This document shows, in pieces, positions 34,701 to 43,646 of a stretch of DNA of 64,000 nt. Positions within the stretch are counted from its first letter, which is position 1, and every line of letters starts with the position of its first letter. Both the position numbers and the translations under genes were made by a program. Below the pieces are notes generated by a model. That model ran no database searches, was not told the DNA's origin, and worked only from the letters and a program-made list of their open reading frames with translations. Origin of the DNA: Fibrobacteria bacterium (lineage in GTDB: Bacteria; Fibrobacterota; Fibrobacteria; UBA5070); contig JACKCV010000001.1 in assembly GCA_020633825.1 (NCBI GenBank), positions 745,001 through 809,000 on the forward strand, written 5' to 3'.

Positions 34701-36245
34701 GCCAAGAGCCAGTTCCTGGCCAATATGAGCCACGAGATCCGGACCCCCATGAACGGGGTCCTCGGCATGATCGGATTGCTCCTCGACACCCGTCTGGATG
34801 CCGAGCAGAGGCAATGGGCCGACATCGTGCAGAGTTCCGCGGAGAACCTCCTGGGGATCATCAACGACATCCTCGATTTCTCCAAGATCGAAGCCGGGAA
34901 GATGGACATCGAGGAGATCGAATTCGACCTCGCCACGACCATGGACGAAACCCTGGGGATGCTGAGCTCCAGGTCCCAGCAGAAGGGCCTGGAATTGACC
35001 TGCCTGGTGGATCCGGACGTTCCGGTCTGGGTGCGAGGGGATCCCGGGAGGATCCGCCAGATCGTCCTCAATCTCGCGGGCAACTCCCTGAAATTCACCG
35101 AACACGGGGAAGTGGCCGTCCATGTGCAGCGCGTGGAGGAGGACGACGCCACGGCGGTCCTGAAGTTCTCGATCCGCGACACGGGGATCGGGATCCCCCC
35201 CGACCGCCTGGAAGCGCTGTTCCATCCCTTCACGCAGGTCGACGGGTCCACGACCCGCAAGTACGGGGGCACCGGGCTGGGGTTGGCGATCTGCCGCCAG
35301 CTGGCGGAGCTGATGGGCGGGGAGACGGGGGTTGAGTCCGAGCTCGGGAAGGGTTCGGTGTTCTGGTTCACCGTACGCATCCAGAAGGTCGATCGCCCCC
35401 CTCCTTCCGCATTGGCGGATCTGGAGGGGATCCGTGCCCTGGTCGTGGACGACCACGAGACGAACCGGATCCTGATGAGGACCCTGCTCCAGGGGTGGGG
35501 AGCGCACTGCGTGGAGGTCTCCGACGGGAACCAGGCCGTGGAGGCCATCGCCGCCGCCCGTCGCGAAGGTCTGCCCTTCGACGTGGCGATCCTGGACTAC
35601 CAGATGCCCGGCATGGACGGGGAGGAGCTCGGCCGGAGGATCCTCGGCGATCCGGACCTGCGCGACCTGCCCCTGGTGATGATGTCCTCCCTGGTGAGGC
35701 GCGGGGACGCCCAGCGGATGCGCGGGATCGGCTTCGCCGCGTACCTGACAAAACCTGTCAGACAGAAGCAGGTCCGCGAGTGCCTGGAGATCGTGCTGGG
35801 AAGATCCTCCAGCATCGAGGATCCGGCCCTGGTCACGGAACACACCGTCCGGGAGGCGGAACGCCGGAAGTTGCGGATCCTCCTGGCCGAGGACAACGTG
35901 GTCAACCAGAAGGTCGCCCAGGGTCTGTTGCGGCGTCTCGGCCAGACGGCGGACATCGTCGAGAACGGGATGCTCGCCTTGGATGCCCTGCGCGAGAAGC
36001 CCTACGATCTCCTGCTGCTGGATTGCCAGATGCCGGTGATGGACGGCTTCGAAACCGTCCGCGCCCTGCGCAAGCCGGATTCCGGCGTCCTCGACAAACG
36101 GATCCCGGTCGTGGCCATGACCGCCAATGCCATGAAAGGCGACCGGGAGCGGTGTCTCGAAGCCGGAATGGACGACTACATCGCCAAGCCCATCGTCGCC
36201 TCGGAGTTGGAAGCCGCCTTGCGGAAATGGGCGGGTCTGTTCTAG
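31728..36245 (+). CDS. Large hybrid histidine kinase with two receivers
   Basis: This 1505-residue membrane sensor kinase starts with about seven helices (to residue 220). An extracytoplasmic domain follows (220-380), two helices, a second extracytoplasmic domain (430-620) and another helix (625-650). The cytoplasmic part has PAS (665-790), GAF (800-975), HisKA with His1002 (NMSHEIRTPMNG), HATPase (KYGGTGLGLAIC) and two receivers with Asp1290 (AILDYQMPGMDG) and Asp1432 (LLDCQMPVMDG). No HPt domain is present. Phosphate must pass to a separate HPt or response regulator. The ligand is unknown. Confidence 0.93.
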   Translation: MSGLTTFLESQSDFQAVVSALSWLLAMRVRHRIQGQPAPWLDAGFACLSLGALARVFPQWGPAGAVQLFHLASLLGGLLLARSIGAGSKPTLVRGLWIALVAAGIASTWWPGWEPLRGLGLAFACMGFLAGKALRHRRGTDRVDSFLPGVLLALGFGLGPVQGAICTLAGALLLVALDLWCTARENRSSGWVLRGILVGLTSVALMVGGWGAAQWRGMQKAADLKGMVREQARQIADATPMRWSKALKFDSADLGTPVEQEFRRALVATSRATGKSIVYTMRRVGEEIRFGPESIEPGTSLASVPGDPYQKPPAELSRVWLDRHPRSAGPYQDEFGRFVSGFAPVTDPGTGEVLLVVGVDLTLVHWNSDLARARLPPLLLALLGVVLLQWGLPLRRSTPRPGRQRFQGRRESILVGLAGGIATLAFAWLVDEGERLEGRRPVRLEAEQLARRIGDRMSRLESELEALARALREAPGSFGSLAPPLLRPDWLQGVALFTDSVDQSLGKPVGREAMDTGLPRGRWAAESDSASFQMRLPVGLRHDQVAATFEPRKVLGRILSRSVGSNTCIELTDRTDPLPRLVIPMPASCRSETLATLPIYAFGRTFILEAKSSSASGQAPWWARLSILILVGGGGLSAMAAVVVASLQRRELYLEGQVQERTGELARSEERWRFALEAAGDGLWDWNVATGLAFYSGRWIETLGMSDQDLSGTIDDWRSRLHPEDRQRVLADLDRHLAGRAPTWQSEHRMRRRDGTWIWVMDRGRVVERSGDGAPLRMIATQTDVDQRRRSIEGVIERDRLLRGLLEMSRALLSENEQEKGLQDALRELGTATKADRAYIFENDVGEDGDLVSSIQHEWCNAGIESLIADPELHEMSYEPYGPWFLQTLRAGRPVHGLMDDFPGLFQESMRRQGIRSLAMVPIQVDDDLWGFLGLDDCTKDREWSDAELDLLGTAGALIGTGIRRARSRRELETLTRHAQDLAEQAQEASAAKSQFLANMSHEIRTPMNGVLGMIGLLLDTRLDAEQRQWADIVQSSAENLLGIINDILDFSKIEAGKMDIEEIEFDLATTMDETLGMLSSRSQQKGLELTCLVDPDVPVWVRGDPGRIRQIVLNLAGNSLKFTEHGEVAVHVQRVEEDDATAVLKFSIRDTGIGIPPDRLEALFHPFTQVDGSTTRKYGGTGLGLAICRQLAELMGGETGVESELGKGSVFWFTVRIQKVDRPPPSALADLEGIRALVVDDHETNRILMRTLLQGWGAHCVEVSDGNQAVEAIAAARREGLPFDVAILDYQMPGMDGEELGRRILGDPDLRDLPLVMMSSLVRRGDAQRMRGIGFAAYLTKPVRQKQVRECLEIVLGRSSSIEDPALVTEHTVREAERRKLRILLAEDNVVNQKVAQGLLRRLGQTADIVENGMLALDALREKPYDLLLLDCQMPVMDGFETVRALRKPDSGVLDKRIPVVAMTANAMKGDRERCLEAGMDDYIAKPIVASELEAALRKWAGLF

Positions 36246-36259
36246 AGGGACCGTGGGGG

Positions 36260-36288
36260 GGATCCACCGTCGGGGACGCGGTGGATCC
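36260..36288. terminator. Hairpin between convergent kinase and AraC genes
   Basis: A perfect 10-bp stem, GGATCCACCG (36260-36269) and CGGTGGATCC (36279-36288), with a nine-base loop lies in the 90-base gap between two convergent genes. There is no T-tract, so it may act as a bidirectional, partly Rho-dependent stop. Confidence 0.5.
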
Positions 36289-36335
36289 GCCAGGATGCGG
36301 CCGACGCCCCCCCGCTGGGGAGCGCTGCCGAGGGG

Positions 36336-37193
36336 TCAGGCCGCCAGGGGGATCTGCAGGGCCACGGGTTCGCGCGACTGGGAGGGGGCGGAAGGACTCC
36401 GCTTCCAGGACGACGCTTCCGGGCGCATGCCATAGCCGGGCAGAAGGTGGCACCAGAGATGGTGGAAGTCCTTCGCCCATAGCTCGTCGAACCGACCGGA
36501 GAACAGGACGTGCGCTTCGGTTCGGGCGGGAAGGCGGAGGATCTCCAATCCCGGGGGGGCGAGTTCCGGGTTGTCGGTTTCCAGCCCCACGAAGAACTGG
36601 TAGGTCTCGCCTTCGGGAGTCTGCACGAAGCGATCCACGCCGATCCAGGGCTGCTGACGCGCTTGGTCGCCGAGTCGGCCGAGGGCCTGCCAGACGAGCT
36701 TGCGGTTGGCCGAGCCATCGTTGAGACCCGAGCGGGACAGACCGACCAGGGTGCGGGCGCTGGTTTCCTTCGCCACGGGCTCGGAGAAGCGCGTGCCTGG
36801 GGCGACCGTACCCAGCTGCAGCTCGATGGGCGCCGAAAGGAAGGCCGGAATCCCCATGTGGCGGTATTCCGAAGGGGTGGTGTGGAAGTGGTCGCGAAAG
36901 GCGCGCATGAAACCTTGGAGGGAGGCGTATCCGAAGTGCCGGGCGATCTCCCCCACGGGAAGGCTCGACCCCAGCAAGGCGCGAGCGGCGCTGTCCAAGC
37001 GACGATGCCGGAGGTGTTCGCCCGGAGTCACGCCGACCAGCTTGCGGAACAGGCGATGGAAGTGGAAGGGGGACAGGCAGGCATGCCATGCCATCGCATC
37101 GAGGGAAAAATCGCTCCCCAGATGCGACTCCAGGTACTGGAGGGAAGCGGTCAATCGGTCCTGGTAGGCTTCGGGGGGTTCGGAGTGTCTCAT
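36336..37193 (-). CDS. AraC-family regulator with GyrI-like effector domain
   Basis: This 285-residue regulator has an N-terminal AraC DNA-binding domain with two helix-turn-helix units (MAWHACLSPFHFHRLFRKLVG and VGEIARHFGYASLQGFMRAFR, residues about 34-105). A C-terminal GyrI-like ligand domain follows (130-285). This order, as in Rob and SoxS-GyrI type proteins, typically senses amphipathic compounds. The ATG at 37193 has GAGGGG eleven bases upstream. It is divergent from the GH9 gene and may or may not regulate it. Confidence 0.88.
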   Translation of the reverse strand: MRHSEPPEAYQDRLTASLQYLESHLGSDFSLDAMAWHACLSPFHFHRLFRKLVGVTPGEHLRHRRLDSAARALLGSSLPVGEIARHFGYASLQGFMRAFRDHFHTTPSEYRHMGIPAFLSAPIELQLGTVAPGTRFSEPVAKETSARTLVGLSRSGLNDGSANRKLVWQALGRLGDQARQQPWIGVDRFVQTPEGETYQFFVGLETDNPELAPPGLEILRLPARTEAHVLFSGRFDELWAKDFHHLWCHLLPGYGMRPEASSWKRSPSAPSQSREPVALQIPLAA

Positions 37194-37401
37194 GTGTTTG
37201 GGTTCCCCTCTGATCGATGGAGTCTCTTCGGGCTTGGCTGGCAAGCCGCCGAGGAGTGCCGTGCTGGTCTGCTGAGGAACTTCGGGTATTTGTTCAGGGA
37301 GCGCAAATTGTTTGATGGAAAAACAGAAAGGAATGGGATTTCGCTTGCCAAAAACGCCCATCAAAAACCGCAATCGCAACTGGCCCGCAGGTGTCTAAAT
37401 C

Positions 37402-40212
37402 ATGGGCATGACTTTCCTCCTGCTCTTAGCCGCCCTCTCTTCCACCGCCGTCCCGGAACCGGGAGCGAAACCAACTACACCTTCCCTGGCGATCGGTTGG
37501 CTCGACGGACTGCCCGCCGGAGGGTGGGCGTACCTGTACGGGGGGACCTCCGAAGGAGCCACGGTCGAAACCACCAGCGGACGCAAGATTCTCGCCTACC
37601 GAGGGGACGACCGCCAATACTCGGGGTGGACCGTACATCTTCCCAAGTCCGTCGATCTTTCCGCGGTCCGCTCCCAAGGCGGTCTGGAGATCGAATTCCG
37701 CGGTCTGGTCGGAGGCGAGAAGCTTTCCCTGGGAATCATGGACGACGAAGCCGATGGACCCGGACGCAAGACCCAGACTCGCATCCAGCTGTCCGACTTC
37801 GCCAAGGTGACCTCCGACTGGCAGACTGTCGTGGTTCCGCTTTCGGCCTTCGAGGATCGCGGATACTGGTGGGATGAGTCCCGACATGCCGAAATCCAGG
37901 AGACGATGGATTGGGCGCGCATCGGGGAGTTGCGCATCTCCTCCGAACAAGGAGCGAACGCCAAGGCCGCAGGGGCCGACCACCGGTTCGAGTTCCAGGT
38001 GGCCCGGCTCCGGGTGGTCCCGGTGGGACCCAAGATCTGGGACCCCGTGGCCCACTGGAAAGCGTTCCGCTCCGACGCCCCCGACCTGGTCGTCTGGGAT
38101 TTCGGGACTCCGGGGAGCGGGGTCTGGAAAGGCAGTGGCGATCCCTCCAGCCAGATCGAGGCGCATCTGGATTCCGCGCAAGGAGAACGATTCCTGCGCA
38201 TGTCCTACCAGATCACGAAATGGGCCAATGCGGGAGCGTCCCCGAACCCAGGTGATTGGTCGCACCATGCGGGAATGCGTTTGCGGGTCCGGTCCAAGCG
38301 TTCGGCCGCCATGGTGCAATTGGCCCTGACCGACAGCTCCGGGGAGGACTGGATCACCACGCTTCCCTTGCATCCCGGGTGGAACGACCTGGTGGTTCCG
38401 TTCGCCGATTTCGGACGGAATCCCTGGTACCAGCCGGAAGGGGCCGGGACCGATCGACGCCTGGATCTCGAGCGGGTGGGCTGGTTCCGCCTCCAGCCCC
38501 AGGAGAACGGGATCCCCGGATGGCTGGACATCGCCAAGGTCGAGCTGACCAACTCGGTCCCTCGGGCCTCGGAATCCGGACCCGAACCCGCGACGATCCT
38601 CTCCAATCTCGTGGGATGGGTCCCGGGATCGGTGAAGCGATTCCTGGTGGCCGGGTCCAAGGCACCCGACTACGCGATCCTCGATGCCACCGGGAAGTCC
38701 GTGTTCACGGGCAAGCTGTCCCCGCTGGGCAGGAGCGAGCTTTCCGGACAGGATTTGACGATCGGGGACTTCTCGAGATTCGATCGCCCGGGACGCTACC
38801 GGTTGGCGGTCGACACCCTGCGATCGGAGGTCTTCGCGATCGATTCGGCGGTGTATGCCGCCCCTTTCCGGGACGCGTTGCGCGCCTTCTACTTCCTGCG
38901 CTCCGGCGTTCCTCTCGCTCCCGAATACGCCGGACCCTGGGCCCGCAAGGCGGGCCATCCCGATACCGCCCTGGGATTCATCGAAGCGGGCGAAGGGCGC
39001 AAGGGGCTTCTCGACGCCCATGGTGGCTGGTACGATGCCGGGGATCACGGGAAATACGTCGTCAACGGAGGCATATCCGTGGCGACCCTCCTGCTCCTGG
39101 CCGATCTCCTCCCCCACCAGGTGCCCGACGGGGCGTTGGGGATTCCCGAATCGGGCAACAAGGTCTCCGATCTGCTCGACGAGGTCCGCTTCGAGCTCGA
39201 ATGGATGATGCGCATGCAGGATTCCGACGGGGGAGTCTTCTTCAAGGTCGCGGGCCGGAATTGGCCCGGCATGGTGATGCCGGAAAACGACTTGATGGAG
39301 CGGTTCGCCATCGGAAAGACCACCTCGTCCACCCTGAATTTCGCCGCGGTGACCGCCCAGGCCGCCCGCTTGTGGAAGGCCATCGACCCGAAATTCTCCA
39401 AGGAATGCCTGGCGCGTTCGCAGAAGGCCTGGTCCTGGGCGAAATCGCACCCGGACATCGCCCAGCCCTCCGAGAAGGGTGGGTCCGGCGGCTACGGCGA
39501 CGGGGAATTCGACGACGAATTCCTCTGGGCCGCCACGGAATTGTGGTTGGCCACCGGGAAGAAGTCCTGGCGGCAGGAGGTCGCGACCCGGCTTCCCCGG
39601 CTGGGGGTCATGGAAAGCGCGGACTGGGCCAGGGTCCAGAACGTCGCGATGTTCTCGCTGGCTCTCCGGGGCGGAAAGGATCCCCTGGCGGAGCTATCGC
39701 GCCAGCGCATCGATTCCATGGCCACCGTCCTGCGCGGCATGATCGAAGCCAGCTCGCTGCGCGTCCCGCAGGACCATTTCCGATGGGGTTCCAACGGTGA
39801 TGTCGCCAACAATGGGGTCGTCCTGGCCGTCGACCACGCGCTGGGAGGCGAAGGCGGGAACCTGGAAGGTTTGACGGAAATCGTCGACTACCTGCTGGGG
39901 CGAAACCCCAACGGGACGAGCTACCTCTCCGGTCACGGCAAGCCTTCGATGAAGAACCCCCATCTGCGGTTCGCCGTCGCCGACACCGTGGACGCTCCGC
40001 CACCGGGTTTCCTTTCGGGCGGCCCGAATTCCGCTCGCCAGGACGACCTCTCGCGCAACCCCGGGGGTGTCCGCTACCCTCGCTCCGAACCGGCGCGTTG
40101 CTGGGTCGACGACAGCCGCAGCTACGCCTCCAACGAGATCGCCATCAACTGGAACGCTCCGGTGGCGCTCATCCTGGGGTACCTGGACGCCCACCGGAGT
40201 TCCTCCCGGTAA
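37402..40212 (+). CDS. Modular GH9 endoglucanase
   Basis: This 936-residue secreted enzyme has a short signal peptide (residues 1-17). Two beta-sandwich domains that look like carbohydrate-binding modules come next (about 30-215 and 225-390; both have DWSHHAG or GWTVHLP style strands and a final RLRVV/DIAKVEL strand). A CelD-type Ig-like domain (395-485) precedes a GH9 catalytic domain (490-936). Catalytic residues are Asp545 and Asp548 (GGWYDAGDHGKYV) and Glu912 (ASNEIAINWNAP). The activity is expected on cellulose or mixed beta-glucan by the inverting mechanism. ATG 37402 has a weak ribosome-binding site; ATG 37408 is equally possible. It is the clearest plant-polymer gene in the window, with the GH16 enzyme. 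Confidence 0.94.
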   Translation: MGMTFLLLLAALSSTAVPEPGAKPTTPSLAIGWLDGLPAGGWAYLYGGTSEGATVETTSGRKILAYRGDDRQYSGWTVHLPKSVDLSAVRSQGGLEIEFRGLVGGEKLSLGIMDDEADGPGRKTQTRIQLSDFAKVTSDWQTVVVPLSAFEDRGYWWDESRHAEIQETMDWARIGELRISSEQGANAKAAGADHRFEFQVARLRVVPVGPKIWDPVAHWKAFRSDAPDLVVWDFGTPGSGVWKGSGDPSSQIEAHLDSAQGERFLRMSYQITKWANAGASPNPGDWSHHAGMRLRVRSKRSAAMVQLALTDSSGEDWITTLPLHPGWNDLVVPFADFGRNPWYQPEGAGTDRRLDLERVGWFRLQPQENGIPGWLDIAKVELTNSVPRASESGPEPATILSNLVGWVPGSVKRFLVAGSKAPDYAILDATGKSVFTGKLSPLGRSELSGQDLTIGDFSRFDRPGRYRLAVDTLRSEVFAIDSAVYAAPFRDALRAFYFLRSGVPLAPEYAGPWARKAGHPDTALGFIEAGEGRKGLLDAHGGWYDAGDHGKYVVNGGISVATLLLLADLLPHQVPDGALGIPESGNKVSDLLDEVRFELEWMMRMQDSDGGVFFKVAGRNWPGMVMPENDLMERFAIGKTTSSTLNFAAVTAQAARLWKAIDPKFSKECLARSQKAWSWAKSHPDIAQPSEKGGSGGYGDGEFDDEFLWAATELWLATGKKSWRQEVATRLPRLGVMESADWARVQNVAMFSLALRGGKDPLAELSRQRIDSMATVLRGMIEASSLRVPQDHFRWGSNGDVANNGVVLAVDHALGGEGGNLEGLTEIVDYLLGRNPNGTSYLSGHGKPSMKNPHLRFAVADTVDAPPPGFLSGGPNSARQDDLSRNPGGVRYPRSEPARCWVDDSRSYASNEIAINWNAPVALILGYLDAHRSSSR

Positions 40213-40357
40213 GGCGTCGAGCCCCCTTCGAGCACCTTGCCCGGTTCGTGCGGGAATGGTGCGGCCGGGAGGGACGCGGGTTCTACGGAATAGGCCCAGT
40301 CCTTGGAGCGACTTCGGGGTATTCTTGGAAGACCTCGGCCCCAGGAGTCCTCCCGTG

Positions 40358-41377
40358 ATGATCCTTCTCCTTCTGCTTTCCCTGTCCGGCTCCCCTCTCC
40401 GAGGAGCCGGTCTTGTCTTCCTGGATTCCGCCTCCTCGGACATCCCGTTGGTGATGGGGGCCGATACCCTGCACCTGGCGGGACTGAAAACCGACTCCGG
40501 CGGATGCCGATCCACGGACCTGGGATTCGGGAAGATCTCCACGCCCCTCGACTCGGCTCGCATCCAGGGGTTCCCGGGAGATTCCCTGTGGCCGACGTCC
40601 GATCCCTTCGTGCGGATCTCCTGGTCGACCCCGGGGACGAACGGGGAGAGTTGCCCGGTGGAGGTGGTCCAGGGGGTGGGCGGTCTGCATTTCCGCGTTC
40701 GGGGCGTCGCCGATCGAGTGGTGCTCCTGGACACCGTCTTCCATTCCATCATGACGACACGGGCGGGAACCCATGAAGTGAGCCGCAAGGTGGTCCTGGT
40801 CCAGGCGAGATGGCAATACGCGCCGTGGGCTCCTGGGAATCGGTGGGTTCGATGGGTCGATACCGTCGACCTGTCCCCCCAGGGACGGCAGCCCTTGAAC
40901 TACAACCAACCCCTCCTCACGCTCGTCGATTCCCTGGAAATCGACTCCATCCAGTGGCGAGCCTCCGGGCAGGATCAAGTCGGGCACCTTCTGGTCGTGG
41001 CCACGGAGCCCTCGGGACGGAAGTGGAGCTACGAACACCGGATCGGAGGGCTCCCCTCGGTGCATCCGCCGGGAACGGGGACGAAATTGCCTCCGGGCAC
41101 GACTCTCCGCCTGGAGAGCATGTTCATCCTGGGGGGGCGTGCGGGGTACGTCACGCCTCCCGTCCTCCTGCTCTGGGAGGGCGGTCGCGCCGTGGACAGC
41201 TTGGTGGCTTATCCAGCCATCCGGATGGTGGAAGGGGCTGCCCGGAAGGCACGGGGCGCCCAGGAGCTTTCCTCCTCCAAGGTCTTCGACCTTCTCGGGC
41301 GCAAGGCCAAGGTTTTCGAGGACTCTCCCGGAAAACACGAAGTTTCCCGGTCCGTCCGGATCCTGATGGAGCCCTGA
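40358..41377 (+). CDS. Secreted protein with C-terminal sorting-like tail
   Basis: This 339-residue protein has an N-terminal signal peptide (ILLLLLSLSGSPLRGAG). The rest is beta-rich and I cannot assign a family. Near the C terminus KVFDLLGRKAKVFEDSPGKHEVSRSVRILMEP, read as three short blocks, resembles the DxxGR type tail of Fibrobacter secreted proteins and of type IX sorting domains. That comparison is inference. AGGAG lies before GTG 40355 and ATG 40358; either may start. It stands between the GH9 gene and a convergent PilT-like gene, so it may be a surface protein involved in fibre contact. Confidence 0.6.
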   Translation: MILLLLLSLSGSPLRGAGLVFLDSASSDIPLVMGADTLHLAGLKTDSGGCRSTDLGFGKISTPLDSARIQGFPGDSLWPTSDPFVRISWSTPGTNGESCPVEVVQGVGGLHFRVRGVADRVVLLDTVFHSIMTTRAGTHEVSRKVVLVQARWQYAPWAPGNRWVRWVDTVDLSPQGRQPLNYNQPLLTLVDSLEIDSIQWRASGQDQVGHLLVVATEPSGRKWSYEHRIGGLPSVHPPGTGTKLPPGTTLRLESMFILGGRAGYVTPPVLLLWEGGRAVDSLVAYPAIRMVEGAARKARGAQELSSSKVFDLLGRKAKVFEDSPGKHEVSRSVRILMEP

Positions 41378-41408
41378 CGGATCCCTTCTCGCGGAATCTC
41401 CGGTGGGG

Positions 41409-42860
41409 CTACACTCCGCCGCCGACATCGGACACGAAGGACGTGTCGATCCCGTTGTTGCGCATGAGCCCCACCAGACCGGATTTGTCCACGGCCTTGA
41501 TGAACGCCTCCTTGGCCTCGACCTTCCCGTTCTTCACGAGTTTGACCAGGCTGTCGTTGAGCGTGCACATGCCGAACTTCTTGCCGGTCTGCATGATCGA
41601 CGGAATCTGGAAGGTCTTGCCTTCGCGGATCAGGGCGCTCACGGGTGCGGTTCCGATCAGGATTTCGTAGGCGGCGGCGCGGCCACCACCCTTCTTGCGG
41701 CAGAGGGTCTGGGCGATCACGCCTTTCAACGACTCCGAGAGCATCACCCGGATCTGGTCTTGGCGGTCGGCGGGGAAGACGTCGATGAGCCGGTCCACGG
41801 TGGACGGTGCGGTGCTGGTGTGCAGGGTGCCGAAGACCAGGTGTCCCGTTTCGGCGGTCTCGATGGCGATGGAGATGGTCTCCAGATCGCGCATCTCGCC
41901 CACCAGGATGATGTCGGGATCTTCGCGCAGGGCCGCGCGCAGGGCGCTGGAGAACGACTTGGTGTGGATCTTTACTTCGCGCTGGTTGATCAGGCAACCC
42001 TTGTTGGGATGCACGAATTCGATGGGATCTTCGATGGTGATGATGTGGTCGTTGCGTTCGCGATTGACCAGGTCGATCAGCGCCGAAAGCGTGGTGGATT
42101 TTCCCGATCCAGTGGGACCTGTGACCAGCACGAGTCCCTTGGTCAGGAAACACAGTTGTCGGACCTCGTCGGGGAGACCGAGGTCTTCCACCGACAGGAT
42201 CTTCGAAGGGATCACTCGGAAAACGGCACCGACCCCTTTGCGATCCCGGAAGAAGTTCGCGCGGAAACGGGCGAGACCTTCGATTTCGTAGGCGAAGTCG
42301 GTGTCGCCGCACTCCAGGAACTCCTCCTTGTTGCGCGCGGGGGCGATCTCGAAGAGCATCCGGCGGAGATTCTCGTCGGTGAGAACCTCCTCGCCCTCGA
42401 TGCGGACCATGTCTCCGCCGTTGCGCAGCATGGGCGGCTCGCTGATCGACAGGTGGAGGTCGGAGGCGCCCTTCTCGACCATGATGCGGAACAGACGGTT
42501 GATCGCGGGTTCGTCGACTTGATCGAAGACCGAGGCTTCGTCCTCGGGGGTCGGGGCCATGTCGGCGCGGGCGAAGACCGCCTTCACCCCCTCCGCGGCG
42601 GGACGCCCCTGGCACAGGAAACGGACCCCTTCCACCTCGTGGGCGAATTCGAACTTTTCCCGGGAGCGGATGGAGGCGTGCACCGATTCCGGAGCGATCT
42701 CCAGCAGGAGGCCCATCACCGAATCCCCCGCGACCGGGTCGGCGGTCATGGAGCGTTCCTTCCCGTCGAAGACGAACACCACCGGTTTGGCGCCTTCCAG
42801 GATGAAGTGGCTGGCTCCGTGGGCGACTTGGGCTTGCAGGTAGCTGTCGAGGACGGCCAT
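41409..42860 (-). CDS. pilT: PilT-like twitching ATPase with extra N-terminal domain
   Basis: This 483-residue protein has from about residue 115 a complete PilT/PilU retraction ATPase: GASDLHLSISEPPMLR, Walker A GPTGSGKST (248-256), TIEDPIEFVH, Walker B ILVGEMRD and TGHLVFGTLHTSTA. Residues 1-105 are an added domain whose GASHFILEGAKPVVF and FEFAHEVEGVRFLCQ strands echo the PilT N-terminal domain (GASDLHL, FAYEIEGLARFR), so it looks like a degenerate duplication. It would power retraction of type IV pili. The gene overlaps the preceding gene by one base. Confidence 0.9.
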   Translation of the reverse strand: MAVLDSYLQAQVAHGASHFILEGAKPVVFVFDGKERSMTADPVAGDSVMGLLLEIAPESVHASIRSREKFEFAHEVEGVRFLCQGRPAAEGVKAVFARADMAPTPEDEASVFDQVDEPAINRLFRIMVEKGASDLHLSISEPPMLRNGGDMVRIEGEEVLTDENLRRMLFEIAPARNKEEFLECGDTDFAYEIEGLARFRANFFRDRKGVGAVFRVIPSKILSVEDLGLPDEVRQLCFLTKGLVLVTGPTGSGKSTTLSALIDLVNRERNDHIITIEDPIEFVHPNKGCLINQREVKIHTKSFSSALRAALREDPDIILVGEMRDLETISIAIETAETGHLVFGTLHTSTAPSTVDRLIDVFPADRQDQIRVMLSESLKGVIAQTLCRKKGGGRAAAYEILIGTAPVSALIREGKTFQIPSIMQTGKKFGMCTLNDSLVKLVKNGKVEAKEAFIKAVDKSGLVGLMRNNGIDTSFVSDVGGGV

Positions 42861-43327
42861 CAGGGTTTCTCCGCCAGGGGAAGGGCGTGGTCGATCCAGT
42901 CCTTGTTCACGAAACACGCTCCAGGGGGCGTGGCCAGGAGCAGGAAACGGTCGGGGGTGTTGAGGAAATCGAGTGCGCGTCGTCGGGCTCCGGGGAGAAG
43001 GAGGAGGATGTCCCCCTCGAGCTCGGTGCCGTCCCGCAGGCTCAATTGCACTCCCACGGGAGCCGGCTGCAACTCCCGCGTCTCCCGGACTTCGTCCGGT
43101 TCCTCTCGGCAGATCAGGGCGGCGATCGCGGCTTTGGCGTGCAGGCGCACCTTCCCATCGGCATTGCGCAGGGGAAGGAAGCGGTCGGCGTCGTTGAGCC
43201 TTTCGAGCAGGTTTTCCCGGCCGTGGTGTCCGTTGTGGTGCAAAAACACCGTGGACAACCCGAGGCCGGGATGTGGAGGATGGATCTCCACCTGGATTTC
43301 CCTCATTTCTTGGGCGAGTTCGTTCAT
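42860..43327 (-). CDS. Small conserved protein coupled to the PilT-like gene
   Basis: This 155-residue protein has no signal peptide. The C-terminal half (LSLRDGTELEGDILLLLPGARRR, then LDFLNTPDRFLLL and VNKDWIDHA) resembles the small beta domain of DUF6812-like proteins, which I recall from gene neighbourhoods of pilus or motility functions. That match is uncertain. Its stop overlaps the ATG of the PilT-like gene (TGATG), so the two are translationally coupled, which supports a pilus-related role. The ATG at 43327 lacks a good ribosome-binding site. Confidence 0.6.
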   Translation of the reverse strand: MNELAQEMREIQVEIHPPHPGLGLSTVFLHHNGHHGRENLLERLNDADRFLPLRNADGKVRLHAKAAIAALICREEPDEVRETRELQPAPVGVQLSLRDGTELEGDILLLLPGARRRALDFLNTPDRFLLLATPPGACFVNKDWIDHALPLAEKP

Positions 43328-43646
43328 GGTCTGGATGGTATCACCCGCAATCCTTCGGGGCAATGGGAAGGGGGGAAGGTCGGGGCGGCTCGTGTGCCGG
43401 GGGGAGAATTTCTCGGAGGAGTTTGCGGGCTCCTGGGAGGTGCCGGAGGTATCCTGTTCGCGGAGGTCCTCCCGGGGAGGGCTTCCCCACGGGTGGAGGG
43501 GTCGAGTCCTGGGAGATGCATATTTCCTGGAATCATCCTTCCCCCCCCCGACCCAGGATGGATTTCGCCGGTCCGCTCCGAGGGATCGTTCGATGGTCCG
43601 TCCGACGTCGTACTCTCCCCCCCAAAAAACGCATGGAGCCTTCCCC
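43328..43646. other. Divergent intergenic region
   Basis: These 319 bases lie between a minus-strand and a plus-strand gene. I see no supportable gene. There is a C9 run at 43541-43549 and a TACTCT -10-like box (43611-43616) about 30 bases before the TTG start of the plus-strand gene. No repeat or RNA structure stands out. Confidence 0.4.
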
